A stretch of 64,000 nt of DNA from JAJDOD01 sp050299835 (GTDB taxonomy: Bacteria; Pseudomonadota; Alphaproteobacteria; Rhodobacterales; Rhodobacteraceae). The position numbers and the translations under genes are program-made. Shown here one piece after another: positions 8,691 through 18,039 of this stretch. The stretch lies in assembly GCA_050299835.1 (NCBI GenBank), contig JBNKWP010000006.1:102141-166140 (forward strand), in the 5' to 3' direction. The stretch's first letter is position 1, and each line of letters opens with the position of its first letter. Below the pieces are notes generated by a model. It was given only the letters and a program-made list of their open reading frames with translations. It did not search any database and was not told where the DNA came from.

Positions 8691-9878
8691 CAGGCCAGGT
8701 GCTGCGGGCTCGTCCGCCGCGATGACCTTGATGTCCTCCCGCGCAGCCCAGGCATGGATGTCGTGGCGCCGCAGGGCCGAGGCCATGAGGTCGGGAAACT
8801 GGTCTGGCGTACAGGCGAAGACGGGCGCGCCAAGGGCGGCCATCTTCGAAGACAGGTTCGGATCGTAGAAGGGCTTGCCCGAATCGGACAGCGCCAGCAG
8901 CACGATGACGTTCACCCCCATCCCGATCAGTCGCTGTACCCGCGCCAGCAGTTCCTTGGCGTTGCCGCCTTCGTAAAGATCGGTAATCAGCACCAGATGC
9001 GCCTTCGTCGGTCGCTCGATCCGGTCCTCGCAATAGGCCACCGCCTGATTGATGTCGGTGCCGCCTCCCAGTTGCACGCCGAACAGAACCTCGACCGGGT
9101 CCTGAAGTTGGTCGGTCAGGTCGAGGATCTGGGTGTCGAAGCATACCAGCTTGGTCTGCACCACCGGCAGAGACGCCATAACAGCCGAAAATATCGAGGC
9201 ATAGACCACAGACTGAGCCATCGAGCCCGACTGGTCTACGCAAAGGATCACCTCGTCAAGATCGACGATCCGGCGCTGTTTGCGCTGAAATCCCACAAGC
9301 CGTTCGGGGATCACCGTCTGGTGGCTCTCCTGCCATGTGTGCAGGTTTTTCTGGATGGTGCGGGGCCAGTCGATATCGGCGAATCTCGGCCGCGCGGTGC
9401 GTTTGGTCTTGTCGACGGCCCCGCGCAGCGCCTCCGCCGTCTTGCGTTCAAGTCGCTCCATCAGTTCGGCCACCACCTTGGCGATGGCAAGCCGCGCTGT
9501 CTCCTTGGTCTTCTCCGGCATCGCGTTCCGCATCGACACCAGGTCGGCCACAAGGTCGACATCCGCTTCCACCGCCTGAAGAAACTCGGGCTCCATCAGC
9601 ATCTGCTTCAGACCAAGACGTTCGAAGGCGTCCTTCTGGACGATCTGCACGACGGGAGAGGGAAAGAATTCCCGGATATCGCCCATCCAGCGGGCAACCG
9701 ACGGAGCCGATCCACCCAGACCGCCCCGGCGACGCTTGCCCTCGCCCTCGGGTGGGTCCTGATAAAGCGCCGAGAGCGCCGCCGACAATCGTTGGTCTCC
9801 CTTTGGAAGCTCATCGTCCTCGCCTCCAACGGCAAGTCGCCAGCGGCGCTCGCGTTCTTCCTTGGAGGCATCGGTCAT
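8682..9878 (-). CDS. VWA-domain protein of SWIM/MoxR operon (YehP-like)
   Basis: 398 aa from ATG 9878, chosen because it overlaps the previous stop as ATGA (an upstream ATG exists at 9932). The C-terminal von Willebrand A domain has an intact MIDAS metal site: 'CVDQSGSM' (DxSxS), the Thr of 'GGGTDINQA', and the Asp of 'LITDLYEGG'. The N-terminal half is helical and charged. VWA proteins paired with MoxR ATPases typically serve as metal-dependent adaptors. This is the last gene of the five-gene minus-strand operon. Escherichia coli yehLMPQ is a known cluster with the same ATPase-large protein-VWA-SWIM composition; the match is from memory of domain content. Confidence 0.8.
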   Translation of the reverse strand: MTDASKEERERRWRLAVGGEDDELPKGDQRLSAALSALYQDPPEGEGKRRRGGLGGSAPSVARWMGDIREFFPSPVVQIVQKDAFERLGLKQMLMEPEFLQAVEADVDLVADLVSMRNAMPEKTKETARLAIAKVVAELMERLERKTAEALRGAVDKTKRTARPRFADIDWPRTIQKNLHTWQESHQTVIPERLVGFQRKQRRIVDLDEVILCVDQSGSMAQSVVYASIFSAVMASLPVVQTKLVCFDTQILDLTDQLQDPVEVLFGVQLGGGTDINQAVAYCEDRIERPTKAHLVLITDLYEGGNAKELLARVQRLIGMGVNVIVLLALSDSGKPFYDPNLSSKMAALGAPVFACTPDQFPDLMASALRRHDIHAWAAREDIKVIAADEPAAPGLTD

Positions 9879-12148
9879 GCACGGGCTCCTTCCCTGAGAA
9901 GGCGGGAGATGTTTTCGAAATGCGCGTCCCACACCGGATCGATACCCGGGATCACTTCCCGTCCACCGCTCGCGCTGACACGCCCGAAAAGCGCGTCCAG
10001 CAGGCGCTTCTTCTCGGTCTTGTCCAGTTCCGAAAGTACGCGGCGAAAAACAGGCAGGTACTCGGTGAAAGTATCCTCATCGAGCGAGACGACCCAGGCA
10101 TCGACGCATTCGCGCAGCCCGTCGTCATAAAGCAGCCGCTGGCCCGATCCTTCGAAGAACCCTTCGAAAAAGGCGGCGGCATCGGCGGCAGTGGTCCCAG
10201 GCGACAGCATCCTGCCCAGAAGCCCCACGGCCTCTTCGGCGCTCATGTGCTCGCCTTCGTAGAGCAGCCGCGCGGCCCCGCCTTTGACCAGCCGCGCCGA
10301 CTGATCGTCCGCGACAACCCGCCCCAGACCGTCGGTCCAGAGATCGCGCAGCCCATTCTCGGCCTCATTCAGCCGGATGGCGCGGTCTCCATCCCGGATG
10401 GCGTCGCGGAACCCGCGTGCCGCATCCGCATCAAGGTTGCGCGCCGCATAGTGAAGACCCAGGGCAGCCTGGGTACCGATCTTCTGAAAAAGGCCGGACA
10501 ACTGGCCCGCGTCGGTGTGCCGGGCCTTCCCGTATCGCATGACCTCCGCCAGACCCGGCAGCGCGGCCAGCAGTTCCAGCGTGTCCGAGGTTTGCCCCGC
10601 GCGCTCGGCCAGCCGGTCGGTGCCCGTTTCTGCCGCCTGCGGCAACTGCGCCGTCATGGCGGCGAAAACCAGATCGGCAAGCTGTCCAAGCCGCTCTGCT
10701 TCTGTCATGCGCGCGATCAGCCGCGCGGTCGCCGCCGTCTCGATCGTGGTGCCGTAGACAAGGTTCTCCACCAGTTGCACGGCGTATTCCGGCTCCCAGC
10801 GGAGTACCCATTTCTCACGGAACGTCCCCCGGCTTTTCCCGGCATCTGCAAGCTTGCCCCAGGGCGTGTCGAGCGCCATCAGCCGATGCAGCAAGGTCGA
10901 CCGGAACAGACCGGACTCGGATCTCAGATCGAGCGACAGCTCCCGATCCAAAGCTTCCGGCTTCAGCCGCGCCATTTTCTGTTGTCGCTGAAGGTCTTCC
11001 AGCAGCGGCGCGGCAGGCACGTTATCCGGAATCTCGCCAACCTCGTTGCCGAGAAGCAGCCGGGTTTCGATGATCCGCCAGAGGATCGGATCGCCGTAGC
11101 AGAGCGTCGAGACGACCGCGTCGCGAAGTTCCTCGAAGCCCGGGCGCGGTCGGCCACGGACGGCGGCAAGCGATGTCGCCAGGCGTTCGGCCTCGATCAG
11201 CGATGCGGTGGAAACGATCTGACCTTCCTCGCGCAGGGCCCGGGCAATGCGGGCGACCCAGCTCGTGGCCTGCTCGGCACCGGGCACGTCCCACAGGTGC
11301 CTGCACCAGCCGGGCGCGGCCACACCGGCACCATAGCCGGAGGCGAAAGCAAGGCGCGGCGACGTCCATGGGGCCCATGTGGCCGTGATCCTGGCTTTCG
11401 GCGCTCCCTTCAGCAGGGCGCGGTCGTCCTTCGCGGTGTGCTTGGCCTTCAGCGCTGGCACGTGCCATGCGCCGCAAACCACCGCGATGGTACCGCTCGC
11501 GGACTTCGCGGACTTCGCGATCTCAAGGCGCATATGGGCTTCGCGCGCCGCCTCGCGTTTCGGTAGAGATGCTTCGTCCTCCCGAAGTGCGGTCATGGCG
11601 TCGGCCACAGCCGCGAAGATCGGGCCGGGATCGGGGTTTTCCTCGATGACGTCCCGCCACCAGCTTTCGCCATCCTCATAGCCCGCCGCATGAGCCAGCA
11701 TCCCGATGGGATCACGCGCGATCTTCTGCGAAAGCGTCGGTTCGTCGAGGCTGCCATCGTCTGCCGCATCCGCGACAGCCTCGCCTTCCGATTCTTCCGG
11801 TGCGTCCGCGTCGTCCGGGGTCTCCTCCGGCAGTCGCCACGCGACGGGAAGGTCGATGAATCGGACAGGCACATCGTGCGCGATGGCCCAGAGTGCCGCC
11901 TGATATTCTGGCGAAAACACCGCAAAAGGCCAGAAAAAGGCCCGTTCCGGTGTATTTTTCGGATAGGCCAGAAGCGCCACGGGGGGGACCATCTCCGGCT
12001 CCGCCAGCAGGGGCAGCTGATCCGAAAGATCGGCGGGCCCCTCGATCAGCACCTCCTCGGGCCGCAATTCCTTCAGCGCCTCGACAAGGCGGCGGGCCGA
12101 TCCGGGTCCGTGGTGGCGAATGCCGAAATATTCGATCCGGGCGTTCAT
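9875..12148 (-). CDS. DUF5682 family protein (YehM-like)
   Basis: 757 aa. It begins 'IEYFGIRHHGPGSARRL' and continues 'EVLIEGPADLSDQLP', the hallmark N-terminus of the DUF5682 family that accompanies MoxR/VWA/SWIM operons. No catalytic motif can be assigned with confidence; conserved His and Glu in the first 40 residues could form an active site resembling TraB/ChaN-type folds, which is speculative. It lies 4 bases after the MoxR gene and overlaps the VWA gene, so the proteins are probably made in concert. The molecular function is unknown. Confidence 0.8.
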   Translation of the reverse strand: MNARIEYFGIRHHGPGSARRLVEALKELRPEEVLIEGPADLSDQLPLLAEPEMVPPVALLAYPKNTPERAFFWPFAVFSPEYQAALWAIAHDVPVRFIDLPVAWRLPEETPDDADAPEESEGEAVADAADDGSLDEPTLSQKIARDPIGMLAHAAGYEDGESWWRDVIEENPDPGPIFAAVADAMTALREDEASLPKREAAREAHMRLEIAKSAKSASGTIAVVCGAWHVPALKAKHTAKDDRALLKGAPKARITATWAPWTSPRLAFASGYGAGVAAPGWCRHLWDVPGAEQATSWVARIARALREEGQIVSTASLIEAERLATSLAAVRGRPRPGFEELRDAVVSTLCYGDPILWRIIETRLLLGNEVGEIPDNVPAAPLLEDLQRQQKMARLKPEALDRELSLDLRSESGLFRSTLLHRLMALDTPWGKLADAGKSRGTFREKWVLRWEPEYAVQLVENLVYGTTIETAATARLIARMTEAERLGQLADLVFAAMTAQLPQAAETGTDRLAERAGQTSDTLELLAALPGLAEVMRYGKARHTDAGQLSGLFQKIGTQAALGLHYAARNLDADAARGFRDAIRDGDRAIRLNEAENGLRDLWTDGLGRVVADDQSARLVKGGAARLLYEGEHMSAEEAVGLLGRMLSPGTTAADAAAFFEGFFEGSGQRLLYDDGLRECVDAWVVSLDEDTFTEYLPVFRRVLSELDKTEKKRLLDALFGRVSASGGREVIPGIDPVWDAHFENISRLLREGARA

Positions 12149-12152
12149 GTCC

Positions 12153-13229
12153 TCAGATCAGGTCGGTCATCGCGCCGTAATAATCGGAGTAGTTCCGGCG
12201 GCTTTTCAGCACGGTTTCAAGGTATTCCTCCAGGATCGCCTTATCCTGCACAGGGTCCTTCACGATGGCCCCCATAACGGTCGGGGCAAGACCTTCGGCC
12301 GACAATTCGCCACCGTTGAAGAAGGTCGCATGGGACAGCCCGCCTACCATGACCGCGATCGCTTCCGCCGTGGACAGCGTGCCCGAGGGCGACTTCAGCG
12401 TCGTCTTGCCGTCCAAGGTTTCACCGCCGCGCAACTCGCGGAAGATAGACAAGACGCGGGTCACTTCCTCGGTCACGTTCTTGGGCGCGGGAAGCTCCAG
12501 CGACACGGCCATCTCCGCCACGCGCTTGGACACGATGGAGACCTCTTCGTCCATGTCATCGGGCAGCGGCAAGACCACCACGTTGAAACGGCGCTTCAGC
12601 GCGGCGGACAGATCGTTCACCCCCTTGTCCCGGTCATTTGCCGTGGCGATCACGTTGAACCCGCGCGTGGCATAAACCGCATCGTTCAACTCCGGGATCG
12701 GCAGCATCTTCTCCGACAAGACGGTGATCAGCGTGTCCTGCACGTCCGAGCCCATGCGCGTCAGTTCTTCCAACCGACAGATCTTGCCATCCTCCATCGA
12801 CCGGAAAAGCGGCGTCGGCACCAACGCGTCCCGGCTCGGCCCCTTGGCCAGAAGCTGCGCGTAGTTCCAGGAATAGCGTACCTGGTTTTCGTCGGTCCCG
12901 GCGGTGCACTGGATCACCCGCGTCGAGTCGCCCGAAACGGCGGCGGCGATATGCTCCGATACCCACGACTTTGCGGTGCCCGGCACGCCAAGCAGAAGCA
13001 GTGCGCGGTCGGTGGCCAGTGTTGCCACCGCGGTTTCGATCAGGCGGCGGTTGCCGACATATTTGGGCGTGATCTCGGTGCCGCCCGCCTTGCCGCCCAT
13101 CAGGTAGGTCACGGCGGCCTGTGGAGACATCGACCAACCGGCAGGTTTGACGCCGGTATCGTTGGCGATCAGGGCATCCAGTTCGGCGCCGTAGGTTTCC
13201 TCGGCAGGGCGTCTGAGTTTCTCGGTCAT
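12153..13229 (-). CDS. MoxR-type AAA+ ATPase (YehL-like)
   Basis: 358 aa. Walker A is 'GVPGTAKSWVSE' (about residue 103). The Walker B region reads 'KICRLEELTRM', with Glu where the usual Asp stands. Sensor 1 is 'VIATANDRDKG' and the arginine-finger region 'AALKRRFNVV'. MoxR ATPases act as chaperone-like remodellers with VWA partners, matching the neighbouring genes. It is separated by only 13 bases from the DUF5691 gene upstream and 4 bases from the DUF5682 gene downstream. The substrate is unknown. Confidence 0.85.
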   Translation of the reverse strand: MTEKLRRPAEETYGAELDALIANDTGVKPAGWSMSPQAAVTYLMGGKAGGTEITPKYVGNRRLIETAVATLATDRALLLLGVPGTAKSWVSEHIAAAVSGDSTRVIQCTAGTDENQVRYSWNYAQLLAKGPSRDALVPTPLFRSMEDGKICRLEELTRMGSDVQDTLITVLSEKMLPIPELNDAVYATRGFNVIATANDRDKGVNDLSAALKRRFNVVVLPLPDDMDEEVSIVSKRVAEMAVSLELPAPKNVTEEVTRVLSIFRELRGGETLDGKTTLKSPSGTLSTAEAIAVMVGGLSHATFFNGGELSAEGLAPTVMGAIVKDPVQDKAILEEYLETVLKSRRNYSDYYGAMTDLI

Positions 13230-13242
13230 CGGCGGGGTCTCC

Positions 13243-14607
13243 TCAAAGAGCGGCGTTCAGCCGGAGCATTGCAAGTCGGGGATCGGCGGACATCAGGCCG
13301 CCTTGCGTGAAGTGGTCGGTAAGAGATTGGGCGGCGGCGCGATCGGCGATCAGGCCGAGATTGGCAAAACCCTTGTTCACGGCGTGCACGGCTGTGTCCT
13401 TTTCGTCCTTGACCGCCTTTTCGAACTGCCGGAACGCACCAGATCCTCGGATCGTATCAAAATCGAGTGTTCCGGGCGTCAGAGACAACAGCCGAGCGGT
13501 CGCGCTGAAGGTGGTCGCGTCGCGGGCGATCACTAGCGGGGCAAGCGCGGGGCGCGTCTCAGCGGGAAGCCGGTCCACCAGCGGGGCGATGTCGGCTTCG
13601 GTTCCCAGCTTTTCAATCATGCGCTTCAGAAAGGCTCCGGCCTCCGCGTCCGAGCCGGTGCGGGCCATCATCGCGGCGATCTCGGCGGTGCCGTCCCCGA
13701 AATCCCAGGCGGCGGCCAGGTCTGCCGGACTGAAATCCAATCCATCTGCGAGAGCGGCGAAGGGAACGACTTCGGCCAGCGCCGCCCGACGCCGGCGTTG
13801 CGCGGCATTCTTCAGTTTCCGCGCGCTCGCGACACGCCTGCGCGACAGGATGCCCGCTTTCGCCGTCTCGAAGAAATCCGCCATTTCGCTGACCGCATCG
13901 GCATCGGCCTTGGCTTGCCCGAGCCGCGCCAGAAGACTGGTGGCGAAGGCCTGGATTTTGCCCGACCGGTCAGCCTGAAGGGTGGTCAGGAACGCGGCAT
14001 CATCCTCGCTCAGACCGACACCAAGATAGGTGACGAGCCGCAGCCGGGGCTCCGCCGCAAGATTGGGGGCAACAGCCTCGATCAGCGCCCGGCCCGCTGC
14101 CGCATCGGTCTTCCGAAGCCGCTCAACATGGGCCAATCGCGCCTGTGGCGACCAACTCTCCCAGGTCTCCGCGCTCGGGGCGTCGTGGTCGTGGTCCGGC
14201 ACCTCGGCCAACCATTCGAGCCACGGGGTATAGACCTCGGGCAACCCGCTGTCGGTCAGGCCCGGCATCCAGTCCGTCGGCGATACGACATGGCCCCGGG
14301 CGGCGATAAGTCGAACGAGATCGACGTCTTGGACGGATTTCGATGCGACCAGCCTCTGGAACTCGGGGCGGAGCGGATCGGGAAGGGCGGGCAGGTCAAG
14401 CAAGGGCAGGAAGGCGCGGCCTTCCATCGCCTTCGGCGCGACGGGCCGCATGGCAAGGTGCATGTACTGCCCGGCCAAAGCCAGCAGCGACAGTTCGGGA
14501 TCGTCGCCAAGCGCTTCCGTCCAGGTGCCGGGGCAGGCGGTCGCCGCCTCGGCGCCGGTCATCCAGCGCATCTTCACGTTCTCCAGGTCTCCCACGATCT
14601 CATGCAT
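13243..14607 (-). CDS. DUF5691 family protein
   Basis: 454 aa from ATG 14607 (8-base overlap with the preceding gene); an in-frame ATG at 14688 would add 27 unlikely residues. The protein is helical, rich in Ala/Leu/Arg, with HEAT-like character but no metal or nucleotide motif visible. DUF5691 proteins are known chiefly from this operon type. It may be a scaffold or substrate adaptor for the MoxR/VWA machine; that is inference. Confidence 0.7.
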   Translation of the reverse strand: MHEIVGDLENVKMRWMTGAEAATACPGTWTEALGDDPELSLLALAGQYMHLAMRPVAPKAMEGRAFLPLLDLPALPDPLRPEFQRLVASKSVQDVDLVRLIAARGHVVSPTDWMPGLTDSGLPEVYTPWLEWLAEVPDHDHDAPSAETWESWSPQARLAHVERLRKTDAAAGRALIEAVAPNLAAEPRLRLVTYLGVGLSEDDAAFLTTLQADRSGKIQAFATSLLARLGQAKADADAVSEMADFFETAKAGILSRRRVASARKLKNAAQRRRRAALAEVVPFAALADGLDFSPADLAAAWDFGDGTAEIAAMMARTGSDAEAGAFLKRMIEKLGTEADIAPLVDRLPAETRPALAPLVIARDATTFSATARLLSLTPGTLDFDTIRGSGAFRQFEKAVKDEKDTAVHAVNKGFANLGLIADRAAAQSLTDHFTQGGLMSADPRLAMLRLNAAL

Positions 14608-15973
14608 CGGACACCGCCAGTCCCCAGGCCGTTTCGGACGACAAAAGCGACAGGCGGCTGCCGTCCCAGAGTGCTGCGGAACGCTCAAGCATCATGCCCA
14701 GATCCGCCGCGCCTGGCGGGTTCGAAAGCGGCAGCGCAAGATCGCCGGTTCCGGATCGCCACCACGGCTTCTGCGCTCCCGAGAGGACGATGCGCCCTTT
14801 TGGCAGCAGAACCGGAACGGCTGTCTCCCATGGCGCGGCTGCAATATGTGACGCGGCTTGGGCGAGAGGGTCGGGCGCATCCGGCCAATTGACACCGGTC
14901 ACAGCACCTTTGCGTTCGGCGATGACCGCGCGCAGGGGGGCGGGGGCCGGATAAAAGACCAGGTCCGCGTCAAACCGCTCGCCCGTGGCAAAGGACGAGC
15001 CGCGCTTGCCGACGCTCGCCGGGAAGAAGTCGAGCAACTGCGCGAACCAGGGCTGACCGTCTGCTGGCGCAAGGTTCAGCAGGTACGTGGCATGGCTCAC
15101 AAGTCCGTCGCGTCGGGTCCGGATGCGTTCGCCTGCCACCTGCCAGGTCGATCCGACGCGAAGCGCGTCATCGCGCCCAAGCAAGTCTTCCCGGCTCTCC
15201 GCAGTTGCAAGGGCGCGGCGCGTCGCGGGATCGTCGGGATTAGACCGAAAGGCACGCGCCAGAAGAACCAGCTTGCCTAGCCGGATGATCAGCGCGTCAA
15301 GACGCTCCTCTCCTGGAAGGGTCATCAGTTCGGCAGGCAGTTCGTCGAGCCGTCCGGCCAGCGCCTGCGCCTTTCCGTCGACCATGCGGGCCGCGATGGC
15401 GCGAAAGCGGGACAGATCACCCAGAAGACCCAACAGGCCCGTCCGAAGCTGATCCGCAATCCAGATTTCAAGATCGTCGACCGCATTGCACAGGGCGGCG
15501 CGTGTGTCCGCGGTTCGCTTTTCGGCCGCAGCCTTTGCGCGCGCCTCGGCCTTCGGGTCAGGGGCCTTTTCCACCTCCGGCAGGGACGCCGCAGCCAAGC
15601 TCTTGCCAGCCGTCGATGGCGCGTCCTTCTTCGCGTCGCCGTTCGGCTTCCGGCGCCGTCCAAGCCAATCCTCGACCCAGACCGGCGTCGATCCGTCCGC
15701 GAAGCCGGCGGGTTCGTCCGAATACATCCACATCAGCGCAAGGACATGTTTGCATGGGAATTTTCGCGACGGGCAGGTGCATTTGTATCCATGATCGGAC
15801 AGGTCGAAAACCACCCGATAGGGGTTGGCCCCGGACCCCTGACATTCGCCCCAGGCAAAGGCGGAATCGACCTCGCGCAGCGGCCACTTCGCCGGTTTCA
15901 TCAGCTTGTTGGCTGCGTTCAGAGACGCCTGGTCAGGTGCTAGAGCCGTAACTGTTTCTTTTGAAAGCGACAT
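14600..15973 (-). CDS. SWIM zinc-finger protein (YehQ-like), first gene of the operon
   Basis: 457 aa. The SWIM motif CxC-x6-CxH is at 'CTCPSRKFPCKHVLAL' (about residues 69-84) and is expected to bind one zinc and nucleic acid or protein. The rest includes a low-complexity Ala/Lys linker (about 120-160) and a C-terminal conserved region. It is the promoter-proximal gene of the operon SWIM, DUF5691, MoxR, DUF5682, VWA. A dyad-symmetric sequence lies directly upstream (15985-16031) and may control the operon. No clear Shine-Dalgarno precedes ATG 15973. Confidence 0.8.
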   Translation of the reverse strand: MSLSKETVTALAPDQASLNAANKLMKPAKWPLREVDSAFAWGECQGSGANPYRVVFDLSDHGYKCTCPSRKFPCKHVLALMWMYSDEPAGFADGSTPVWVEDWLGRRRKPNGDAKKDAPSTAGKSLAAASLPEVEKAPDPKAEARAKAAAEKRTADTRAALCNAVDDLEIWIADQLRTGLLGLLGDLSRFRAIAARMVDGKAQALAGRLDELPAELMTLPGEERLDALIIRLGKLVLLARAFRSNPDDPATRRALATAESREDLLGRDDALRVGSTWQVAGERIRTRRDGLVSHATYLLNLAPADGQPWFAQLLDFFPASVGKRGSSFATGERFDADLVFYPAPAPLRAVIAERKGAVTGVNWPDAPDPLAQAASHIAAAPWETAVPVLLPKGRIVLSGAQKPWWRSGTGDLALPLSNPPGAADLGMMLERSAALWDGSRLSLLSSETAWGLAVSDA

Positions 15974-15984
15974 GTGTGAAATTG

Positions 15985-16031
15985 GTTGCCAAATCCTGCC
16001 TCAACCCGGTGAAGCAGGTGAGATTGGCAAC
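15985..16031 (-). promoter_or_regulatory. Nested dyad upstream of the SWIM operon
   Basis: Outer arms GTTGCCAA (15985-15992) and TTGGCAAC (16024-16031) enclose inner arms CCTGC (15995-15999) and GCAGG (16014-16018), starting 12 bases before the SWIM start codon. It could be an operator for a dimeric repressor or a leader hairpin covering the ribosome site. The rest of 16032-16182 holds the GTTACCC repeats and no gene. Confidence 0.45.
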
Positions 16032-16182
16032 AAATCGTCATCAATGAGGCAATAGACGCACGAGTATCAATTTTCCGCCAATCGAAGGCCTCGTATGTCA
16101 CCCCGAGCGTTACCCGCCAAGGAAGTCGCCATCAGCTTTAGGTCGGCGAAACCAACCAAGCCCCTGTTTTTCTCTGAGATTT

Positions 16183-16228
16183 TTGGCTCCGGCGGTAGGG
16201 ATCGAACCTACGACCAATTGATTAACAG
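16183..16228. repeat. att copy between islands 1 and 2 (tRNA-Asn 3' half)
   Basis: 46 bp identical to the 3' half of tRNA-Asn at 48164-48209 and to 31488-31533. The upstream flank (TGTTTTTCTCTGAGATTT) is also similar to the flank at 31475. The copy stops at the anticodon loop, the usual extent of an integrase identity segment. Confidence 0.9.
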
Positions 16229-16395
16229 CAAGCCGTATCGCGCTTTTTATGGCCTCAATCGGGTACTATTCGGACTAATCATGGTTCGGAACCTATTGTT
16301 TTCACGACATAATGTCCTTCTCAACGCCTAATCTGACTTCTTTCGCTCTTATCGCGGTTGGGTCTTGGATCGGGCAAAAACCGAAGGAGATAGCA

Positions 16396-17543
16396 ATGCA
16401 GGAGAGGCTTACGCAGGCGCGGGTGGACCGCGTTCTGCAAACGGAAGAGGCTGGCGCACAGGTCTACTGTGACGAGGTGCCAGGGCTCAGGATCAAGGTG
16501 GGCAAGAAGAGTGCGACGTACCGATACGTCGGCACCTGCAACGACGGGCGGTCTACGCCCGTCTCGGTCACAATAGGCCGCACTGACGCGATGACGGTGC
16601 GTCAGGCGAAGCAGCGGGCGAGGGAGATCAAACTCCAGCTCTCGCAGGGCGTGGACGTTCGTCAGGATCGGCGGAGGTCCGAGGTGCCGACGGTGGCCGA
16701 GGCCCTCGAAGGCTACCTGGCGTCGAGGGACGACCTGTCTCCGAAGACGGAGCGCTGGTACCGCGGGATGGTCGATGGTCCGCTGCGATCGCTGTCGCGT
16801 CGGCGCATGGACGAGGTCAGCCGTGACGAATGTCGGCGTATCCACGAGAAAGCGACCGTCAAGCGGGGACCATACATGGCGAACTCCTGCATGAGGGTGC
16901 TGAAGCTGCTTCACAATGATGTCGCCCGAACCCACGACCTGCCGCCGAACCCTGTCAGCAGGGCTGTTCGTATGAACAGGGAGAGGGCACGCGACGCGGC
17001 GATACTGCCTCAGGACATGCCCGCGATGTGGAAGGCTCTGGAGGCGATCGACGATCCGATACGGCGATTCATGCGGGAAACGCTTCTCTTCACCGGACTT
17101 CGTTCGGGTGATGTGAAGTCAATGCGTGGTCGAACCTGGGCGACGACGGGGTGCTCCTGGTCCCGAGTCCGAAGGGCGGGTCGGACAGGGCATTCCGGCT
17201 GCCGCTACCCAGGCATCTGTTGCAACGCCTGGAGGAGCTCAGACAGCACACGGCGCCGATGGCATCGGACTTCATGTTTCCCTCGGCGACGAGCAGCACC
17301 GGCCACATGACCGAGATCCGGCGTTCGCCCGCGTTCGACTATCACCCACACCAGTTCAGGCACGGCGTCAGGACTTATGCCATCGAAGCAGGTGTGGACC
17401 TGCAGGTGTTTCAGCTGATCCTGAACCACAAGGCGCAAGGCGTGACGGGCGGATACCTGACTGCGGGCGCCGCGCTCGGACCAATGCGGGACGGCATCGA
17501 GGCCATCTCCCGTGTGCTGCTAGGCTACCGCAAGTCTCAATGA
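16396..17543 (+). pseudogene. Tyrosine integrase of island 2, single-base frameshift
   Basis: ATG 16396 follows AAGGAGA by 6 bases. The frame encodes a full P4-like integrase: arm domain, core-binding region, then 'FTGLRSGDVKSMR' (first catalytic Arg). Just after this, near 17120, the homology moves to another frame ('LGDDGVLLVPSPKGGSDRAF') as if one base were lost from the Arg-Trp codons. The second part carries 'HQFRHGVRTYA' (His-x-x-Arg) and 'LNHKAQGVTGGYLTAG' with the catalytic Tyr. All catalytic residues exist but no single protein contains them. Either the gene is dead or the base is a sequencing error. Confidence 0.8.
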
Positions 17544-17547
17544 GGTG

Positions 17548-17796
17548 TCAGCGAGGCTTGTTTGATTGCGAAAGCACTGAGCCCGCCAATCGCTTCGTCG
17601 CATCACTGTATTTTTCACTGGAGAGCACTTGCGATGCCTTATCTTCCATCGCCGCGCCGGTCTGCTTTGTGTTGCCCGATTGGGCAAGCGCCGAAGCTGC
17701 CAGGCTCTTAGCGATTGCTGATGCGTTGGGGTCTTGGAGCGTCCTTGCCGCGTCAGATGCGACGCTTGAAGAGGTCTTTTTTGTGTTCTTGGCCAT
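17548..17796 (-). CDS. Small Ser/Ala/Lys-rich protein of unknown function
   Basis: 82 aa, read opposite to the integrase and ending 4 bases past the integrase stop. It is rich in Ser, Ala, Lys and Asp, lacks Cys and membrane segments, and shows a loose internal repeat ('AARTLQDPNASAIAKSLAAS', later 'ASQVLSSEKYSDATKRLAGS'). Similar short proteins occur as island cargo in many proteobacteria, as far as I recall. It lies between the integrase end and a second integrase remnant. Confidence 0.6.
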   Translation of the reverse strand: MAKNTKKTSSSVASDAARTLQDPNASAIAKSLAASALAQSGNTKQTGAAMEDKASQVLSSEKYSDATKRLAGSVLSQSNKPR

Positions 17797-17880
17797 GGTG
17801 GCCTCCGCTGATGAATCTGCCTGCTGAAACCATACCAGATGTTCCTGTTTCGTTCAATATTGAGGGAGCAGCTCTGGCGA

Positions 17881-17973
17881 GGTCGATACCTTACCGCCGG
17901 TTCCACCTTCGAACCGATGCGGGACGGCATCGAGGGCGGCTCCCGCGTCTTGCTCGCTTACAGGCGACAATAA
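17881..17973 (+). pseudogene. C-terminal remnant of a second integrase
   Basis: In frame with the stop at 17971, the sequence reads 'RYLTAGSTFEPMRDGIE' followed by 'GGSRVLLAYRRQ'. This closely matches the end of the island 2 integrase ('GYLTAGAALGPMRDGIE', then 'AISRVLLGYRKSQ'). The copies clearly differ, so this is a separate related integrase rather than a recent duplication. It includes the catalytic tyrosine but nothing upstream of it. Confidence 0.75.
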
Positions 17974-18039
17974 TAGGTTACTCGCCTGTCGACAGGCCAA
18001 ATTCTTAGTTCCGAATGAATTCATATGAGGCGATAAGCC

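Noticed and set aside
9335..11566. 743-codon plus-strand open frame across the DUF5682 gene
   Set aside because: It is the antisense shadow of a high-GC gene; the product is Arg/Gln/His/Pro-rich without any domain, while the minus strand gives a clear family protein.
12120..13310. 396-codon plus-strand frame over the MoxR gene
   Set aside because: Antisense shadow; the minus strand has complete AAA+ motifs.
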